Below the pieces are notes generated by a model that saw only the letters and a program-made list of their open reading frames with translations, was not told the DNA's origin and searched no databases. Below are positions 1 through 8,862 of a DNA stretch of 64,000 nucleotides, in pieces (positions within the stretch are counted from its first letter, which is position 1; the number at the start of each line of letters is the position of its first letter). The position numbers and the translations under genes were made by a program. The stretch lies in assembly GCF_002269255.1 (NCBI RefSeq), contig NZ_CP022823.1, forward strand, positions 4,836,001-4,900,000, written 5' to 3'. The DNA is from Klebsiella quasivariicola (GTDB taxonomy: Bacteria > Pseudomonadota > Gammaproteobacteria > Enterobacterales > Enterobacteriaceae).

Positions 1-706
1 TCAGAAAACCGAGCCGACGGGTGGTCACCTCAGCCGCCGGCAAGGTACCAACCAGATCGCCATCCTTCAGCACGCTGATGCGGTCCGATACGGCCATGAC
101 CTCTTCCAGACGGTGGCTCACGAAGACGACGCAGATCCCCCTCTCGCGCAGCTGGCGTACCACATGCAGTAGCCCTTCCACTTCCTGATGCGTCAATGAG
201 GCCGTGGGTTCATCCATAATGATAAGCCGGGCATCCTGCGCCAGTGCACGACAAATCGCCACCAGCTGGCAGCGGGCAATGGAGAGCGACTCCACGGCGG
301 CATCCAGCGGCAGCGAGACGTTAATACTGCGCATCGCCTGCTCCGCACTGCGCCGCAGTTCGCTACGCCTCACCAGCACGCCGCGATGATAGTGGTTAAT
401 AGCAATGTTCTCCCACACGCTGAGATTGGGAAACAGCGACAGATCCTGATAAATCACCTGGATCCCATGGGCGACTGAAGCCGCCGGCGTCAGCCTGGGC
501 CACGTCTTGCCGCCCAGCGTTATCGCCGCGCCCTCATCCGGGCGATAGACGCCGGAGATAATTTTGATCAACGTCGACTTCCCACAACCGTTCTGCCCGG
601 CCAGGCAGTGCACTTCCCCGGGCATAAAGTCGAGGCTGATATCATTGAGCGCGCGGTTGGCGTGGAAGGTTTTGCTGACGTGACGAAGGGAAAGGAAAGG
701 TTCCAT
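1..706 (-). CDS. Sugar-type ABC transporter ATP-binding protein, 3' part beyond window
   Basis: Reading the minus strand from the ATG at 704-706 gives a protein starting MEPFLSLRHVSKTF. It has a clear Walker A (GQNGCGKST), a Q-loop region (IQVIYQDLSLFPN), a Walker B (LIIMDEPTA) and an H-loop (VFVSHR). This is the first nucleotide-binding domain of the RbsA/MglA/LsrA class, which normally has two such domains in about 500 residues, so the second domain lies outside the window. The signature region reads SLSIARCQLV rather than LSGGQ, a degenerate form common in this class. It follows the binding-protein gene on the same strand by about 50 bases and would energise import of that protein's ligand. 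The substrate cannot be read from the sequence. Confidence 0.85.
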   Translation of the reverse strand, partial: MEPFLSLRHVSKTFHANRALNDISLDFMPGEVHCLAGQNGCGKSTLIKIISGVYRPDEGAAITLGGKTWPRLTPAASVAHGIQVIYQDLSLFPNLSVWENIAINHYHRGVLVRRSELRRSAEQAMRSINVSLPLDAAVESLSIARCQLVAICRALAQDARLIIMDEPTASLTHQEVEGLLHVVRQLRERGICVVFVSHRLEEVMAVSDRISVLKDGDLVGTLPAAEVTTRRLGFL

Positions 707-756
707 AGCATCCCCTGGCAGGTTAAACCGGGGCGCCAGGCGCCCCGGAAGATGGA

Positions 757-1740
757 TTAGTAGAGCGAATCAATATTGTCTTTATTCACCAGCAGCACTT
801 TATGGAAGCGGATAATATGCTTGTCGCTATCGACCTCCGCTTTACCGAGTTCTTTCAGTTCGAAGCCCGGCTCAATAGTTTTGCCGTTCAGCAGGGTGCT
901 GGCGACGGCCGCGAGGGCATAGCCGGCTGTCGCCGGATCGTAGGTGATCCCTTCGGTAATATCGCCGCTCTTAATGAGAGAGGCCGCCTGCGAGGGGATC
1001 ATCATCCCGTAGACCGCAACTTTGTTTTTCGCACGCTTCTCTTTCACCGCGCGCCCCGCGCCAATCGGGCCATTCGAACCAAAGGAGACCACCGCTTTCA
1101 GATCCGGGTAAGTTTTCATTAGATCGAGCGTGGTACGGCGGGAATCATCGACACTTTCCGCCACCGGCATTCGGCGGGTGACTTCATGCATGTCCGGGTA
1201 ATGTTCTTTTTGGTATTTCACCAGCAGGTCAGCCCACAGGTTGTGCTGCGGTACCGTAAGGCTACCGACATAGATAACGTAGCCGCCTTTGCCACCCATC
1301 CGCTTGGCCATATGCTCCACGTATTCAGCGGCGAACTTCTCGTTATCGATGATCTCCACATCCCAGTTGGCGCTCGGCTGCCCGGGCGATTCGTTGGTCA
1401 GCACCACGATGCCGGCGTCACGGGCTTTTTTGAATACCGGCTCCAGCACGTTGGCATCGTTAGGCACGATAGTGATGGCATCCACTTTACGTGCAATCAG
1501 GTCCTCAATAATTTTTACCTGCTGCGGCGCATCGGTGCTGGACGGCCCAACCTGGGAGGCGTTGAGGTTAAACTCTTTCCCGGCCTGGACAACCCCTTCT
1601 CCCATCCGGTTGAACCACGGCATGCCGTCCACTTTTGAAATATTGACTACGGTTTTTTCCGCCGCATATACCGGCGCGGAAATAAGCGCAGCCCCCAACA
1701 GCAAGGATGAAAAAATATTAACGACCAGACGTTTATGCAT
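757..1740 (-). CDS. Periplasmic sugar-binding protein of ABC importer (RhaS/LsrB-like)
   Basis: This encodes 327 residues of a periplasmic-binding-protein type 1 fold (Peripla_BP_4), the group that includes LsrB (AI-2) and rhamnose- or ribose-binding proteins. I chose the ATG at 1738-1740 rather than upstream codons because GAGG lies at the right distance before it and the product then starts with a standard signal peptide (MHKRLVVNIFSSLLLG, cleavage near VYAAEK). The mature start VVNISKVDGMPWFNRM is typical of the family. It is the first gene of an operon whose ATPase begins about 50 bases downstream. The ligand is uncertain: AI-2-like sugars, rhamnose and other pentoses are all possible. 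Confidence 0.85.
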   Translation of the reverse strand: MHKRLVVNIFSSLLLGAALISAPVYAAEKTVVNISKVDGMPWFNRMGEGVVQAGKEFNLNASQVGPSSTDAPQQVKIIEDLIARKVDAITIVPNDANVLEPVFKKARDAGIVVLTNESPGQPSANWDVEIIDNEKFAAEYVEHMAKRMGGKGGYVIYVGSLTVPQHNLWADLLVKYQKEHYPDMHEVTRRMPVAESVDDSRRTTLDLMKTYPDLKAVVSFGSNGPIGAGRAVKEKRAKNKVAVYGMMIPSQAASLIKSGDITEGITYDPATAGYALAAVASTLLNGKTIEPGFELKELGKAEVDSDKHIIRFHKVLLVNKDNIDSLY

Positions 1741-2090
1741 AATAATTAGCCTCAATACGTTGTAGTCAGACAGGGGTATGACGCAAAGCGGAAAAAGAGA
1801 TATAAATTGTAATAATGTTAATAATTTAGAAGAGAATAAACACAAGCTGTAACAGCAGACAGGTAATATCCAGCTATAAATATGGATAATAATACTATAA
1901 TCCTGTGACGTGAGCTTTTTCACAAAAAACATGCAACATAGTTTGTTGTTCCAGAATAATGATCGGGTCGCAGAGAAAATATATTTTTCCCGCTTCGTTA
2001 TTTACCGAAAAACAATCCCATAAATAACATCAGGAAAAGTATGTGATTTTTGATTGCGCCTCCAGCCCCTTCCGTGGCAGGATAATCCCT
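1741..2090. other. Intergenic region between divergent ABC operon and trpS2 leader
   Basis: This is AT-rich sequence with no convincing gene. It must hold the promoter of the ABC importer (minus strand) and that of the trpS2 leader (plus strand). A weak plus-strand candidate is TTTACC at 2001-2006 with TAACAT at 2025-2030 (18-base spacing). I cannot define the sites with confidence. Confidence 0.4.
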
Positions 2091-2144
2091 ATGAACAGAA
2101 ACGCGATCGTAACCAGTCCCCGCCGTTGGTGGCTGCCTGCATAA
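2091..2144 (+). CDS. Trp-rich leader peptide of trpS2
   Basis: This 17-codon reading frame encodes MNRNAIVTSPRRWWLPA and ends in TAA at 2142-2144. AGGA at 2079-2082 lies eight bases before the ATG. Two tandem tryptophan codons (TGG at 2127-2129 and 2130-2132) in so short a peptide, placed directly before competing hairpins and a tryptophanyl-tRNA synthetase gene, are the hallmark of TrpL-type attenuation. A ribosome short of charged tRNA-Trp would stall at codons 13-14 and leave the following GGCGGC segment free. The peptide has no expected function beyond being translated. The function is inferred; the codons and hairpins are seen directly. Confidence 0.82.
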   Translation: MNRNAIVTSPRRWWLPA

Positions 2145-2202
2145 CAGGCGGCACGATACACGTTTCCATTTTAAAGCCGCCGGAAGGCGGCTTTGGTGTT
2201 TT
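2121..2202 (+). promoter_or_regulatory. Tryptophan transcription attenuator before trpS2
   Basis: Three alternative pairings are visible. GCCTG (2134-2138) pairs with CAGGC (2145-2149), forming a pause hairpin around the leader stop codon. GGCGGC (2148-2153) can pair with GCCGCC (2176-2181), forming an antiterminator. AAAGCCGCC (2173-2181) pairs with GGCGGCTTT (2186-2194), forming the terminator. The antiterminator and terminator share the 2176-2181 strand and so exclude each other. Stalling at the Trp codons 2127-2132 would favour the antiterminator and raise trpS2 expression. Confidence 0.8.
2173..2202 (+). terminator. Attenuator terminator hairpin
   Basis: A perfect 9-bp stem (2173-2181 with 2186-2194) has a GGAA tetraloop and is followed by the T-rich run CTTTGGTGTTTT. 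It lies between the leader peptide and trpS2, where a terminator only makes sense as a regulated one. Confidence 0.85.
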
Positions 2203-2243
2203 CAGGACGTCTTTCGGCTGAACAGTCTGATAAGGAGTCTCTG

Positions 2244-3251
2244 ATGAACCATCCGCAAACCATTCTCACCGGTGACCGCCCGACCGGCCAGCTGCATCTG
2301 GGCCACTACGTTGGCTCGCTACGTCAGCGCGTCGCGCTGCAGCATAACCACCAGCAGTTTATCCTGATCGCCGACCTGCAAGGGCTAACGGACAACGGCA
2401 GCAACCCGCAAAAAATCAGCCACCATATCCTCGAAGTCATGGCCGATTATCTGGCGGTCGGCATCGACCCCGGGCTAACGACGATCTGCCTGCAGTCCGC
2501 CCTGCCGGCGCTGGCGGAGCTCAGCGCGCTGTATATGAACATCGTCACCGTCGCCCGCGTGGAGCGTAACCCGACGGTCAAAAATGAGATTGCCCAGAAA
2601 GGATTCGCCCGCTCGCTGCCGGTGGGTTTTCTCGCCTATCCAATTAGCCAGGCCGCCGATATCACCGCCTTCAAAGCCGAGTTGGTACCGGTAGGCGACG
2701 ATCAGCTGCCGATGATTGAGCAGACCAATGAGATCGTCCACAAAATGAATAGCCTGACCGGCGAACCGGTGCTGCGCCACTGCAAGGCGCTACTCAGCGA
2801 AGTGAGTCGCCTGCCGGGCATCGACGGTAACGCCAAAATGTCGAAATCGCTGGGCAATACGCTGACCTTGTCGGCCAGTGAAGAGGAGATCCACCGCGCG
2901 GTCAGCGCGATGTATACCGACCCGACGCACCTGAGAGTCAGCGATCCGGGTCATGTCGAGGGCAACGTGGTGTTCACATACCTTGATGCTTTCCATAACG
3001 ATAAAGCGCGGGTGGCAGAGATGAAAGCCCACTATCAGCGCGGCGGGCTGGGCGATCGACAGTGTAAGAATGAGCTGGAGACCTGCTTGCAGGCGCTACT
3101 GGCGCCGATCCGCGAACGCAGGGCCACCTTTATTCAGGATAAAGGGATGCTGCTGGAACTATTGCGTCAGGGCAGCGAGCGCGCCCACCACCTCACGCAG
3201 CAGACGCTGCATGAGGTGAAGCGCGGGCTGGGGCTGCCGGTGCTGTTCTGA
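2244..3251 (+). CDS. trpS2: Tryptophanyl-tRNA synthetase, second-type (TrpS2)
   Basis: This 335-residue class I synthetase charges tRNA-Trp in the cytoplasm. The start at 2244 is preceded by AAGGAG. The HIGH signature appears near residue 18 (QLHLGHYVG) and the KMSKS loop as AKMSKSLGN near residue 195, with family motifs such as GDRPTGQLH and PVGDDQ between them. The length is normal for bacterial TrpRS. The gene stands alone rather than beside dam/rpe/gph, where E. coli trpS lies, so it is probably an additional copy, which some enterobacteria carry. It is preceded by a Trp attenuator, suggesting induction when charged tRNA-Trp runs low. A role in resistance to a TrpRS inhibitor is possible but unproven. 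Confidence 0.9.
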   Translation: MNHPQTILTGDRPTGQLHLGHYVGSLRQRVALQHNHQQFILIADLQGLTDNGSNPQKISHHILEVMADYLAVGIDPGLTTICLQSALPALAELSALYMNIVTVARVERNPTVKNEIAQKGFARSLPVGFLAYPISQAADITAFKAELVPVGDDQLPMIEQTNEIVHKMNSLTGEPVLRHCKALLSEVSRLPGIDGNAKMSKSLGNTLTLSASEEEIHRAVSAMYTDPTHLRVSDPGHVEGNVVFTYLDAFHNDKARVAEMKAHYQRGGLGDRQCKNELETCLQALLAPIRERRATFIQDKGMLLELLRQGSERAHHLTQQTLHEVKRGLGLPVLF

Positions 3252-3557
3252 GATGATGAAATATCCTCTGTGTGGGTATTTTTGTTAACACACCGACAAG
3301 ACCCCGCCTTTCGTATGGACAATATTACCCCGGCTGTTACTATCGCGTTAACGGTAGCTCTCACTATGCGTGTTTCATTAAGGCCAGGATCGCTGATGAT
3401 GACCACATAAGTAGCCCAGCGTTCGGCTGCGCATCGGCGCGGCAGAGCGCGGCGTCAGCGGCCCTCCCTCCACTTTTTCGTCCTTCGCAAGAAGGACGCT
3501 CCGCCCGCCGGAGGAGACACGCGTATCACTCAGCACAGGGAATCAAGCGAGTCGCGT
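3252..3557. other. Intergenic region between trpS2 and yhiI
   Basis: No gene is supported here. An 8-bp hairpin with a GCAA loop (3479-3486 with 3491-3498) is flanked by GC-rich sequence and preceded by CTTTTTCG. It may terminate or insulate, but there is no T-run after it on the plus strand. The yhiI promoter should lie in this stretch and is not obvious. Confidence 0.4.
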
Positions 3558-4625
3558 ATGGACAAAATAAAGAAACGTTGGGCAGGGTATTTTGTCGGCT
3601 TACTGGTGGTGCTCGCCGCCGCCGCATGGTGGCTGCTGCGCCCGCCGGGACTTCCGGCGGGTTTTGCCAGCAGCAACGGTCGAATCGAAGCCACCGAAGT
3701 CGATATTGCCAGTAAAATCGCCGGGCGTATCGACACGATTCTGGTCAAAGAGGGCCAGTTCGTGCGTCGGGGAGAAGTCCTCGCAAGGATGGATACTCGC
3801 GTACTGAACGAGCAGCGTCTGGAAGCCGCCGCACAAATCAAGGAGGCGGAAAGCGCGGTCTTAGCCGCCAGAGCTTTGCTCGATCAGCGACAAAGTGAAA
3901 TGCGTGCCAGCGAAGCGGTAGTGAAGCAACGTCAGGCGGAGCTGGACTCCACGGCGAAACGCCATGTCCGCTCAAACACACTCTCCCAGCGCGGCGCCGT
4001 CTCCGCCCAGCAGCTGGATGACGACCGTGCGGCCGCAGAGAGCGCCCGCGCGGCGCTGGAATCGGCGAAAGCCCAGGTCTCCGCCGCCCGCGCCGCCATC
4101 GAAGCCGCTCGCACCAGCATTATTCAGGCGCAAACCCGCGTCGAAGCCGCCCAGGCGACCGAACGGCGGTTCCTCGCCGATATTGACGATAGCGAGCTGA
4201 AAGCCCCCCGCGATGGCCGCATTCAGTATCGTGTCGCTGAGCCAGGCGAAGTACTGGCCGCCGGTGGTCGGGTACTGAACATGGTCGATCTCGCCGATGT
4301 CTATATGACCTTCTTTCTGCCCACCGAACAGGCAGGTCTGCTGGCAATCGGCAGCGAAGCGCGCTTGATCCTTGATGCCGCGCCGGATCTGGTGATCCCG
4401 GCCAATATCAGCTTTGTCGCCAGCGTCGCCCAGTTCACCCCGAAAACGGTAGAAACCAGCGACGAGCGCCTTAAGCTAATGTTCCGCGTCAAAGCGCGTA
4501 TCCCACCGGAGCTGCTAGCGCAGCACCTGGAGTATGTCAAAACCGGCCTGCCCGGTATGGCTTACGTACGGCTGGATAAACAACAACCCTGGCCTGAAGC
4601 CCTGGCGGTGAGGTTGCCGCAATGA
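3558..4625 (+). CDS. yhiI: HlyD-family membrane fusion protein YhiI
   Basis: This encodes 355 residues with an N-terminal membrane anchor (about residues 9-27) followed by the biotinyl-lipoyl-like hairpin of HlyD/EmrA periplasmic adaptor proteins. The section VDIASKIAGRIDTI is the first lipoyl half, a long alanine- and glutamine-rich coiled coil runs over roughly residues 85-200, and the second half follows at LKAPRDGRIQYRV. Sequence and length match E. coli YhiI as I remember it. It overlaps rbbA by four bases (ATGA), so the products are translationally coupled. It probably links the RbbA/YhhJ inner-membrane unit to the periplasm as part of an exporter whose substrate is not known. Confidence 0.92.
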   Translation: MDKIKKRWAGYFVGLLVVLAAAAWWLLRPPGLPAGFASSNGRIEATEVDIASKIAGRIDTILVKEGQFVRRGEVLARMDTRVLNEQRLEAAAQIKEAESAVLAARALLDQRQSEMRASEAVVKQRQAELDSTAKRHVRSNTLSQRGAVSAQQLDDDRAAAESARAALESAKAQVSAARAAIEAARTSIIQAQTRVEAAQATERRFLADIDDSELKAPRDGRIQYRVAEPGEVLAAGGRVLNMVDLADVYMTFFLPTEQAGLLAIGSEARLILDAAPDLVIPANISFVASVAQFTPKTVETSDERLKLMFRVKARIPPELLAQHLEYVKTGLPGMAYVRLDKQQPWPEALAVRLPQ

Positions 4626-7366
4626 AACTGACGCCGCAGGATACCTCGCCCCCCGTCGCCCTGCTGGAACACGTTGGTCAGCAGTTTGGCGCCACCATCG
4701 CACTGCGCGATATCAGTCTGGTGATCCCGGCACGGCGTATGGTTGGCCTGATTGGCCCGGACGGCGTCGGCAAATCGAGCCTGCTCTCGCTGATCGCCGG
4801 GGCGCGGGCCATCGAGCAGGGGAACGTGATGGTGCTTGGCGGCGATATGCGCGATGTGCATCACCGCCGCGAGGTGTGCCCGAAAATCGCGTGGATGCCG
4901 CAGGGGCTGGGGAAAAACCTCTATCACACCCTCTCGGTGTATGAAAATGTCGACTTCTTCGCCCGCCTGTTCGGCCACGATAAAGCCGAGCGCGACCTGC
5001 GTATCAACGAGCTGCTGCAGAGTACCGGGCTGGCGCCGTTTCGCGATCGCCCGGCGGGTAAGCTCTCCGGTGGGATGAAGCAAAAGCTCGGCCTGTGCTG
5101 CGCGCTGATCCACGACCCGCAGTTGCTAATCCTCGATGAACCCACCACCGGCGTCGACCCGCTCTCCCGGGCGCAGTTCTGGGAGCTTATCGACAATATT
5201 CGTCAGCGCCAGCCGGAGATGAGCGTGCTGGTGGCCACCGCCTACATGGAAGAGGCCGAGCGCTTCGACTGGCTGGTGGCGATGAATGCCGGCGAGGTGC
5301 TGGCAACCGGTAGCGCCGAGGAGCTCAAAGCCCAGACCGGCAGCCAGACCCTGGAGCAGGCGTTTATCGCCCTGCTGCCGGAAGCGCAGCGCCAGGCGCA
5401 TAAGGCTGTAGTCATCCCGCCGCGCGACAGCCGCGAAGAAGAGATCGCCATCGAAGCCCGGGGCCTGACCATGCGCTTCGGCAACTTTGTTGCCGTCGAC
5501 CACGTTAATTTCCGCATCGCCCACGGCGAAATCTTTGGCTTCCTCGGCTCTAACGGCTGCGGCAAATCCACCACCATGAAGATGCTCACCGGCCTGTTGC
5601 CCGCCAGCGAAGGGGAAGCCTGGCTGTTCGGCCAGCCGGTCGACCCGAAGGATATCGCCACCCGCCAGCGGGTGGGCTATATGTCGCAGGCCTTCTCGCT
5701 TTACAGCGAACTGAGCGTGCGGCAAAACCTCGAACTGCACGCCCGCCTGTTCCATATTCCGGACGGCGACATCCCCGGCCGGGTGGCGGAAATGAGCGAG
5801 CGCTTTATGCTGACCGACGTTGAAGACGCGCTTCCCGCCGATCTACCGCTGGGGATCCGTCAGCGCCTGTCGTTAGCGGTAGCGGTCATCCATCGCCCGG
5901 AGATGCTAATCCTCGATGAGCCGACCTCTGGTGTCGATCCGGTGGCGCGCGATATGTTCTGGCAGCTGATGGTCGACCTCGCGCGACAGGATCGCGTCAC
6001 TATATTTATCTCCACCCACTTTATGAATGAGGCGGAACGCTGCGATCGCATCTCGCTGATGCACGCCGGCAAGGTGCTGGCCAGCGATACACCGCAGGCG
6101 CTGGTCGAGCAGCGCGGTGCCGCCAGTCTGGAAGAGGCGTTTATCGCCTGGCTCAAAGAGGCTCAGCCGACTGCCGCGGTGCCTGAGGAACCCGCACCTG
6201 CCGCCGTATCTCATCCCGAAGGCACGACGCCACGCCAGGCCTTCAGTCTGCAGCGCCTGTTTAGCTACAGCCGCCGTGAGGCGCTGGAGCTGCGCCGCGA
6301 TCCGGTGCGATCGACGCTGGCGCTGCTGGGAACGGTGATCCTGATGTTTATCATGGGCTATGGGATCAGCATGGACGTCGAGGATCTGCGCTTTGCCGTC
6401 CTCGACCGCGATCAAACTCTCAGCAGCCAGGGCTGGTCGCAGAATCTCGCTGGCTCACGCTACTTTATCGAACAGGCGCCGCTGCACAGCTATGATGAAC
6501 TCGACCGACGAATGCGCGACGGTGAGCTGGCGGTGGCGATAGAGATCCCGCCGAACTTTGGTCGCGATATCGCCCGCGGCACGCCGGTGCAAATCGGCGT
6601 GTGGGTGGACGGCGCAATGCCAAACCGCGCGGAAACTGTGCGCGGCTACGTGCAGGCGATGCATCTGGCCTGGCTGCAGGAGATGGCCGGCCGGCAGAGC
6701 AGCCCGCAGCGGGATACCTCGCTCATCTCCATCGAAACCCGCTATCGCTATAACCCGGATGTGAAGAGCCTGCCGGCCATCGTTCCGGCGGTTATCCCCC
6801 TGCTGTTGATGATGATCCCGGCGATGCTCAGCGCGCTGAGCGTAGTGCGTGAAAAAGAGCTCGGGTCAATCATCAACCTGTACGTAACGCCGACCACCCG
6901 CAGCGAATTTCTGCTCGGCAAGCAGGTGCCTTACATCGTACTGGGGATGTTTAACTTCTTTCTGCTGTGCGCGCTGTCGGTCTTTGTCTTTGGCGTATCG
7001 CATAAGGGCAGCTTCCTGACGCTGACCCTGGCGGCGCTGCTGTATGTCACCATCGCCACCGGTCTGGGGTTGCTGATCTCAACCTTTATGAAGAGCCAAA
7101 TCGCCGCCATCTTCGGTACCGCGATTATTACGCTGATCCCGGCAACCCAGTTCTCCGGGATGATCGATCCGGTAGCGTCACTGGAAGGCCCCGGGCGCTG
7201 GATTGGGCAAATCTACCCAACCAGCCACTTCCTGACTATCGCCCGCGGCACTTTCTCTAAAGCGCTTAACCTCAGCGATTTGTGGGTTTCCTTTATCCCG
7301 TTATTGATTGCAGTGCCGCTGGTGCTCGGGTTGAGCGTGTTGTTGCTGAAGAAGCAGGAGGGATGA
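4622..7366 (+). CDS. rbbA: Ribosome-associated ATPase/putative ABC transporter RbbA
   Basis: This 914-residue protein has two ABC ATPase domains followed by an ABC2-type membrane domain. The first Walker A is GPDGVGKSS with signature LSGGMKQK. The second is GSNGCGKST with a degenerate signature (PLGIRQRLS). Both Walker B motifs (LLILDEPTT and MLILDEPTS) are intact. From about residue 550 onward come membrane helices and the DrrB/YhhJ-like domain. E. coli RbbA (911 residues) is described as a ribosome-bound ATPase implicated in tRNA release and contains the same membrane region. Genetic context with an HlyD adaptor and YhhJ suggests a transporter. Four-base overlaps on both sides place it in one operon. 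Confidence 0.93.
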   Translation: MKLTPQDTSPPVALLEHVGQQFGATIALRDISLVIPARRMVGLIGPDGVGKSSLLSLIAGARAIEQGNVMVLGGDMRDVHHRREVCPKIAWMPQGLGKNLYHTLSVYENVDFFARLFGHDKAERDLRINELLQSTGLAPFRDRPAGKLSGGMKQKLGLCCALIHDPQLLILDEPTTGVDPLSRAQFWELIDNIRQRQPEMSVLVATAYMEEAERFDWLVAMNAGEVLATGSAEELKAQTGSQTLEQAFIALLPEAQRQAHKAVVIPPRDSREEEIAIEARGLTMRFGNFVAVDHVNFRIAHGEIFGFLGSNGCGKSTTMKMLTGLLPASEGEAWLFGQPVDPKDIATRQRVGYMSQAFSLYSELSVRQNLELHARLFHIPDGDIPGRVAEMSERFMLTDVEDALPADLPLGIRQRLSLAVAVIHRPEMLILDEPTSGVDPVARDMFWQLMVDLARQDRVTIFISTHFMNEAERCDRISLMHAGKVLASDTPQALVEQRGAASLEEAFIAWLKEAQPTAAVPEEPAPAAVSHPEGTTPRQAFSLQRLFSYSRREALELRRDPVRSTLALLGTVILMFIMGYGISMDVEDLRFAVLDRDQTLSSQGWSQNLAGSRYFIEQAPLHSYDELDRRMRDGELAVAIEIPPNFGRDIARGTPVQIGVWVDGAMPNRAETVRGYVQAMHLAWLQEMAGRQSSPQRDTSLISIETRYRYNPDVKSLPAIVPAVIPLLLMMIPAMLSALSVVREKELGSIINLYVTPTTRSEFLLGKQVPYIVLGMFNFFLLCALSVFVFGVSHKGSFLTLTLAALLYVTIATGLGLLISTFMKSQIAAIFGTAIITLIPATQFSGMIDPVASLEGPGRWIGQIYPTSHFLTIARGTFSKALNLSDLWVSFIPLLIAVPLVLGLSVLLLKKQEG

Positions 7367-8490
7367 TGCGCGGATTACGCAATATTTATAACCTCGGCGT
7401 CAAAGAGCTGCGCAGCCTGCTCGGTGATAAAGCGATGCTGGCGCTGATCGTGTTTGCGTTTACCGTATCGGTATACTCTTCGGCCACGGTGATGCCTGGT
7501 TCGCTGCACCTGGCGCCGATCGCGGTTGCTGATATGGATAAATCGCAGCTCTCTTCACGCATCATTAACGCTTTCTATCGTCCCTGGTTTCTCGAACCAG
7601 AGTTGATCAGCGCCGATGAGATGGACGCCGGGCTGGATGCCGGGCGCTACACCTTTGCCATCAATATTCCACCTAACTTCCAGCGCGATGTGCTGGCTGG
7701 CCGCCAGCCGGAAGTGCAGGTTAACGTCGACGCCACGCGCATGAGCCAGGCCTTTACCGGCAACGGCTATATCCAGAATATTATCACCGGTGAAGTGAAC
7801 AGTTTTGTCGCCCGCTATCGGGATAACAGCGTGCTACCGGTAGAGCTGGCGGTAAGGATGCGCTTTAACCCTAACCTTGAACAGGAGCGCTTTGGCGCAG
7901 TGATGGCGATCATCAACAACATCACCATGCTCGCCATTGTTCTCACCGGTTCGGCGCTGATCCGCGAGCGGGAGCATGGCACTATAGAGCACCTGTTGGT
8001 AATGCCGGTCACGCCGTTTGAAATCATGATGGCCAAGATCTGGTCGATGGGGCTGGTGGTGCTGGTGGTGTCCGGGCTGTCGCTGGTGCTGATGGTGCAG
8101 GGGATTTTGCAGGTACCTATCGAAGGCTCGATCCCCCTGTTTATGCTGGGAGTGGCGCTCAGCCTGTTCGCCACCACCTCCATTGGCATTTTTATGGGTA
8201 CCCTCGCCCGCTCAATGCCGCAGCTGGGGTTGTTAATGATTCTGGTGCTGCTGCCACTACAGATGCTCTCCGGCGGTTCCACGCCGCGGGAAAGTATGCC
8301 GCAGCTGGTACAGGATATTATGTTGACCATGCCAACCACCCACTTCGTCAGCCTGGCGCAGGCGATTTTGTACCGCGGCGCCAGCTTCGCCATCGTCTGG
8401 CCGCAGTTCTTAACCTTGCTGGCTATCGGCGGAGTGTTCTTTACTATCGCACTGCTGCGTTTTCGTAAGACTATTGGTGAGATGGCGTAA
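7366..8490 (+). CDS. yhhJ: ABC-2 type inner-membrane permease YhhJ
   Basis: This encodes 374 residues. Start codons at 7363 and 7366 are both available after AGGAGG; I chose 7366 (MRGLRNIYNLGVKEL) because it matches the start of E. coli YhhJ and gives better spacing, though both overlap the rbbA stop. There is one membrane helix near the start (MLALIVFAFTVSVYSS), a large periplasmic domain (residues about 45-175), then five or so helices typical of ABC-2 permeases of the YhhJ/DrrB group. It would pair with RbbA, whose own C-terminal domain is homologous, giving a heterodimeric membrane unit with YhiI as adaptor. Confidence 0.92.
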   Translation: MRGLRNIYNLGVKELRSLLGDKAMLALIVFAFTVSVYSSATVMPGSLHLAPIAVADMDKSQLSSRIINAFYRPWFLEPELISADEMDAGLDAGRYTFAINIPPNFQRDVLAGRQPEVQVNVDATRMSQAFTGNGYIQNIITGEVNSFVARYRDNSVLPVELAVRMRFNPNLEQERFGAVMAIINNITMLAIVLTGSALIREREHGTIEHLLVMPVTPFEIMMAKIWSMGLVVLVVSGLSLVLMVQGILQVPIEGSIPLFMLGVALSLFATTSIGIFMGTLARSMPQLGLLMILVLLPLQMLSGGSTPRESMPQLVQDIMLTMPTTHFVSLAQAILYRGASFAIVWPQFLTLLAIGGVFFTIALLRFRKTIGEMA

Positions 8491-8532
8491 AGGTCTGCGC
8501 GGGGCCGTCGATCAGCGGCGGCCCCCGAAGCG

Positions 8533-8850
8533 CTATTTGTGACGATTCATAAAGCGACGTAAACCCCAGGTGAAGGCCATCGCCATACTGAAGAGAATGA
8601 ACAGCAACACCACCCAGCTGATGGAGATGCGCAGCAGCGTGCCGGGGGTCATAAAAGGCTGCAGGTAGACGGTGAAGGAGTGTGCGGGTGATTTCCCCAA
8701 CAGATCATACAGGTTATCAGTGAGCCACACGCCAACCCGGCAGAACAGCCAGATAATCGCTGGCCAGCAGAGCAGCACCAAAAAGGTAAAGCGCTCCTGG
8801 ATGTAAGTAAAGACCCGGCGCAATGGCGACCAGTTAAGCAGGATTTTCAT
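8533..8850 (-). CDS. Small two-helix inner-membrane protein, unknown function
   Basis: I do not recognise this protein. The likely start is the ATG at 8848-8850 (MKILLNWSPLRRV), which has GAGA in front; an upstream ATG at 8860-8862 is possible. The 105-residue product has two strong membrane segments (about residues 20-42 and 75-97), with a short polar stretch between them and a basic C-terminus (LRRFMNRHK). It is convergent with yhhJ. Codon use and composition look native. No partner is suggested by position. Confidence 0.6.
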   Translation of the reverse strand: MKILLNWSPLRRVFTYIQERFTFLVLLCWPAIIWLFCRVGVWLTDNLYDLLGKSPAHSFTVYLQPFMTPGTLLRISISWVVLLFILFSMAMAFTWGLRRFMNRHK

Positions 8851-8862
8851 TTCTATTCTCAT

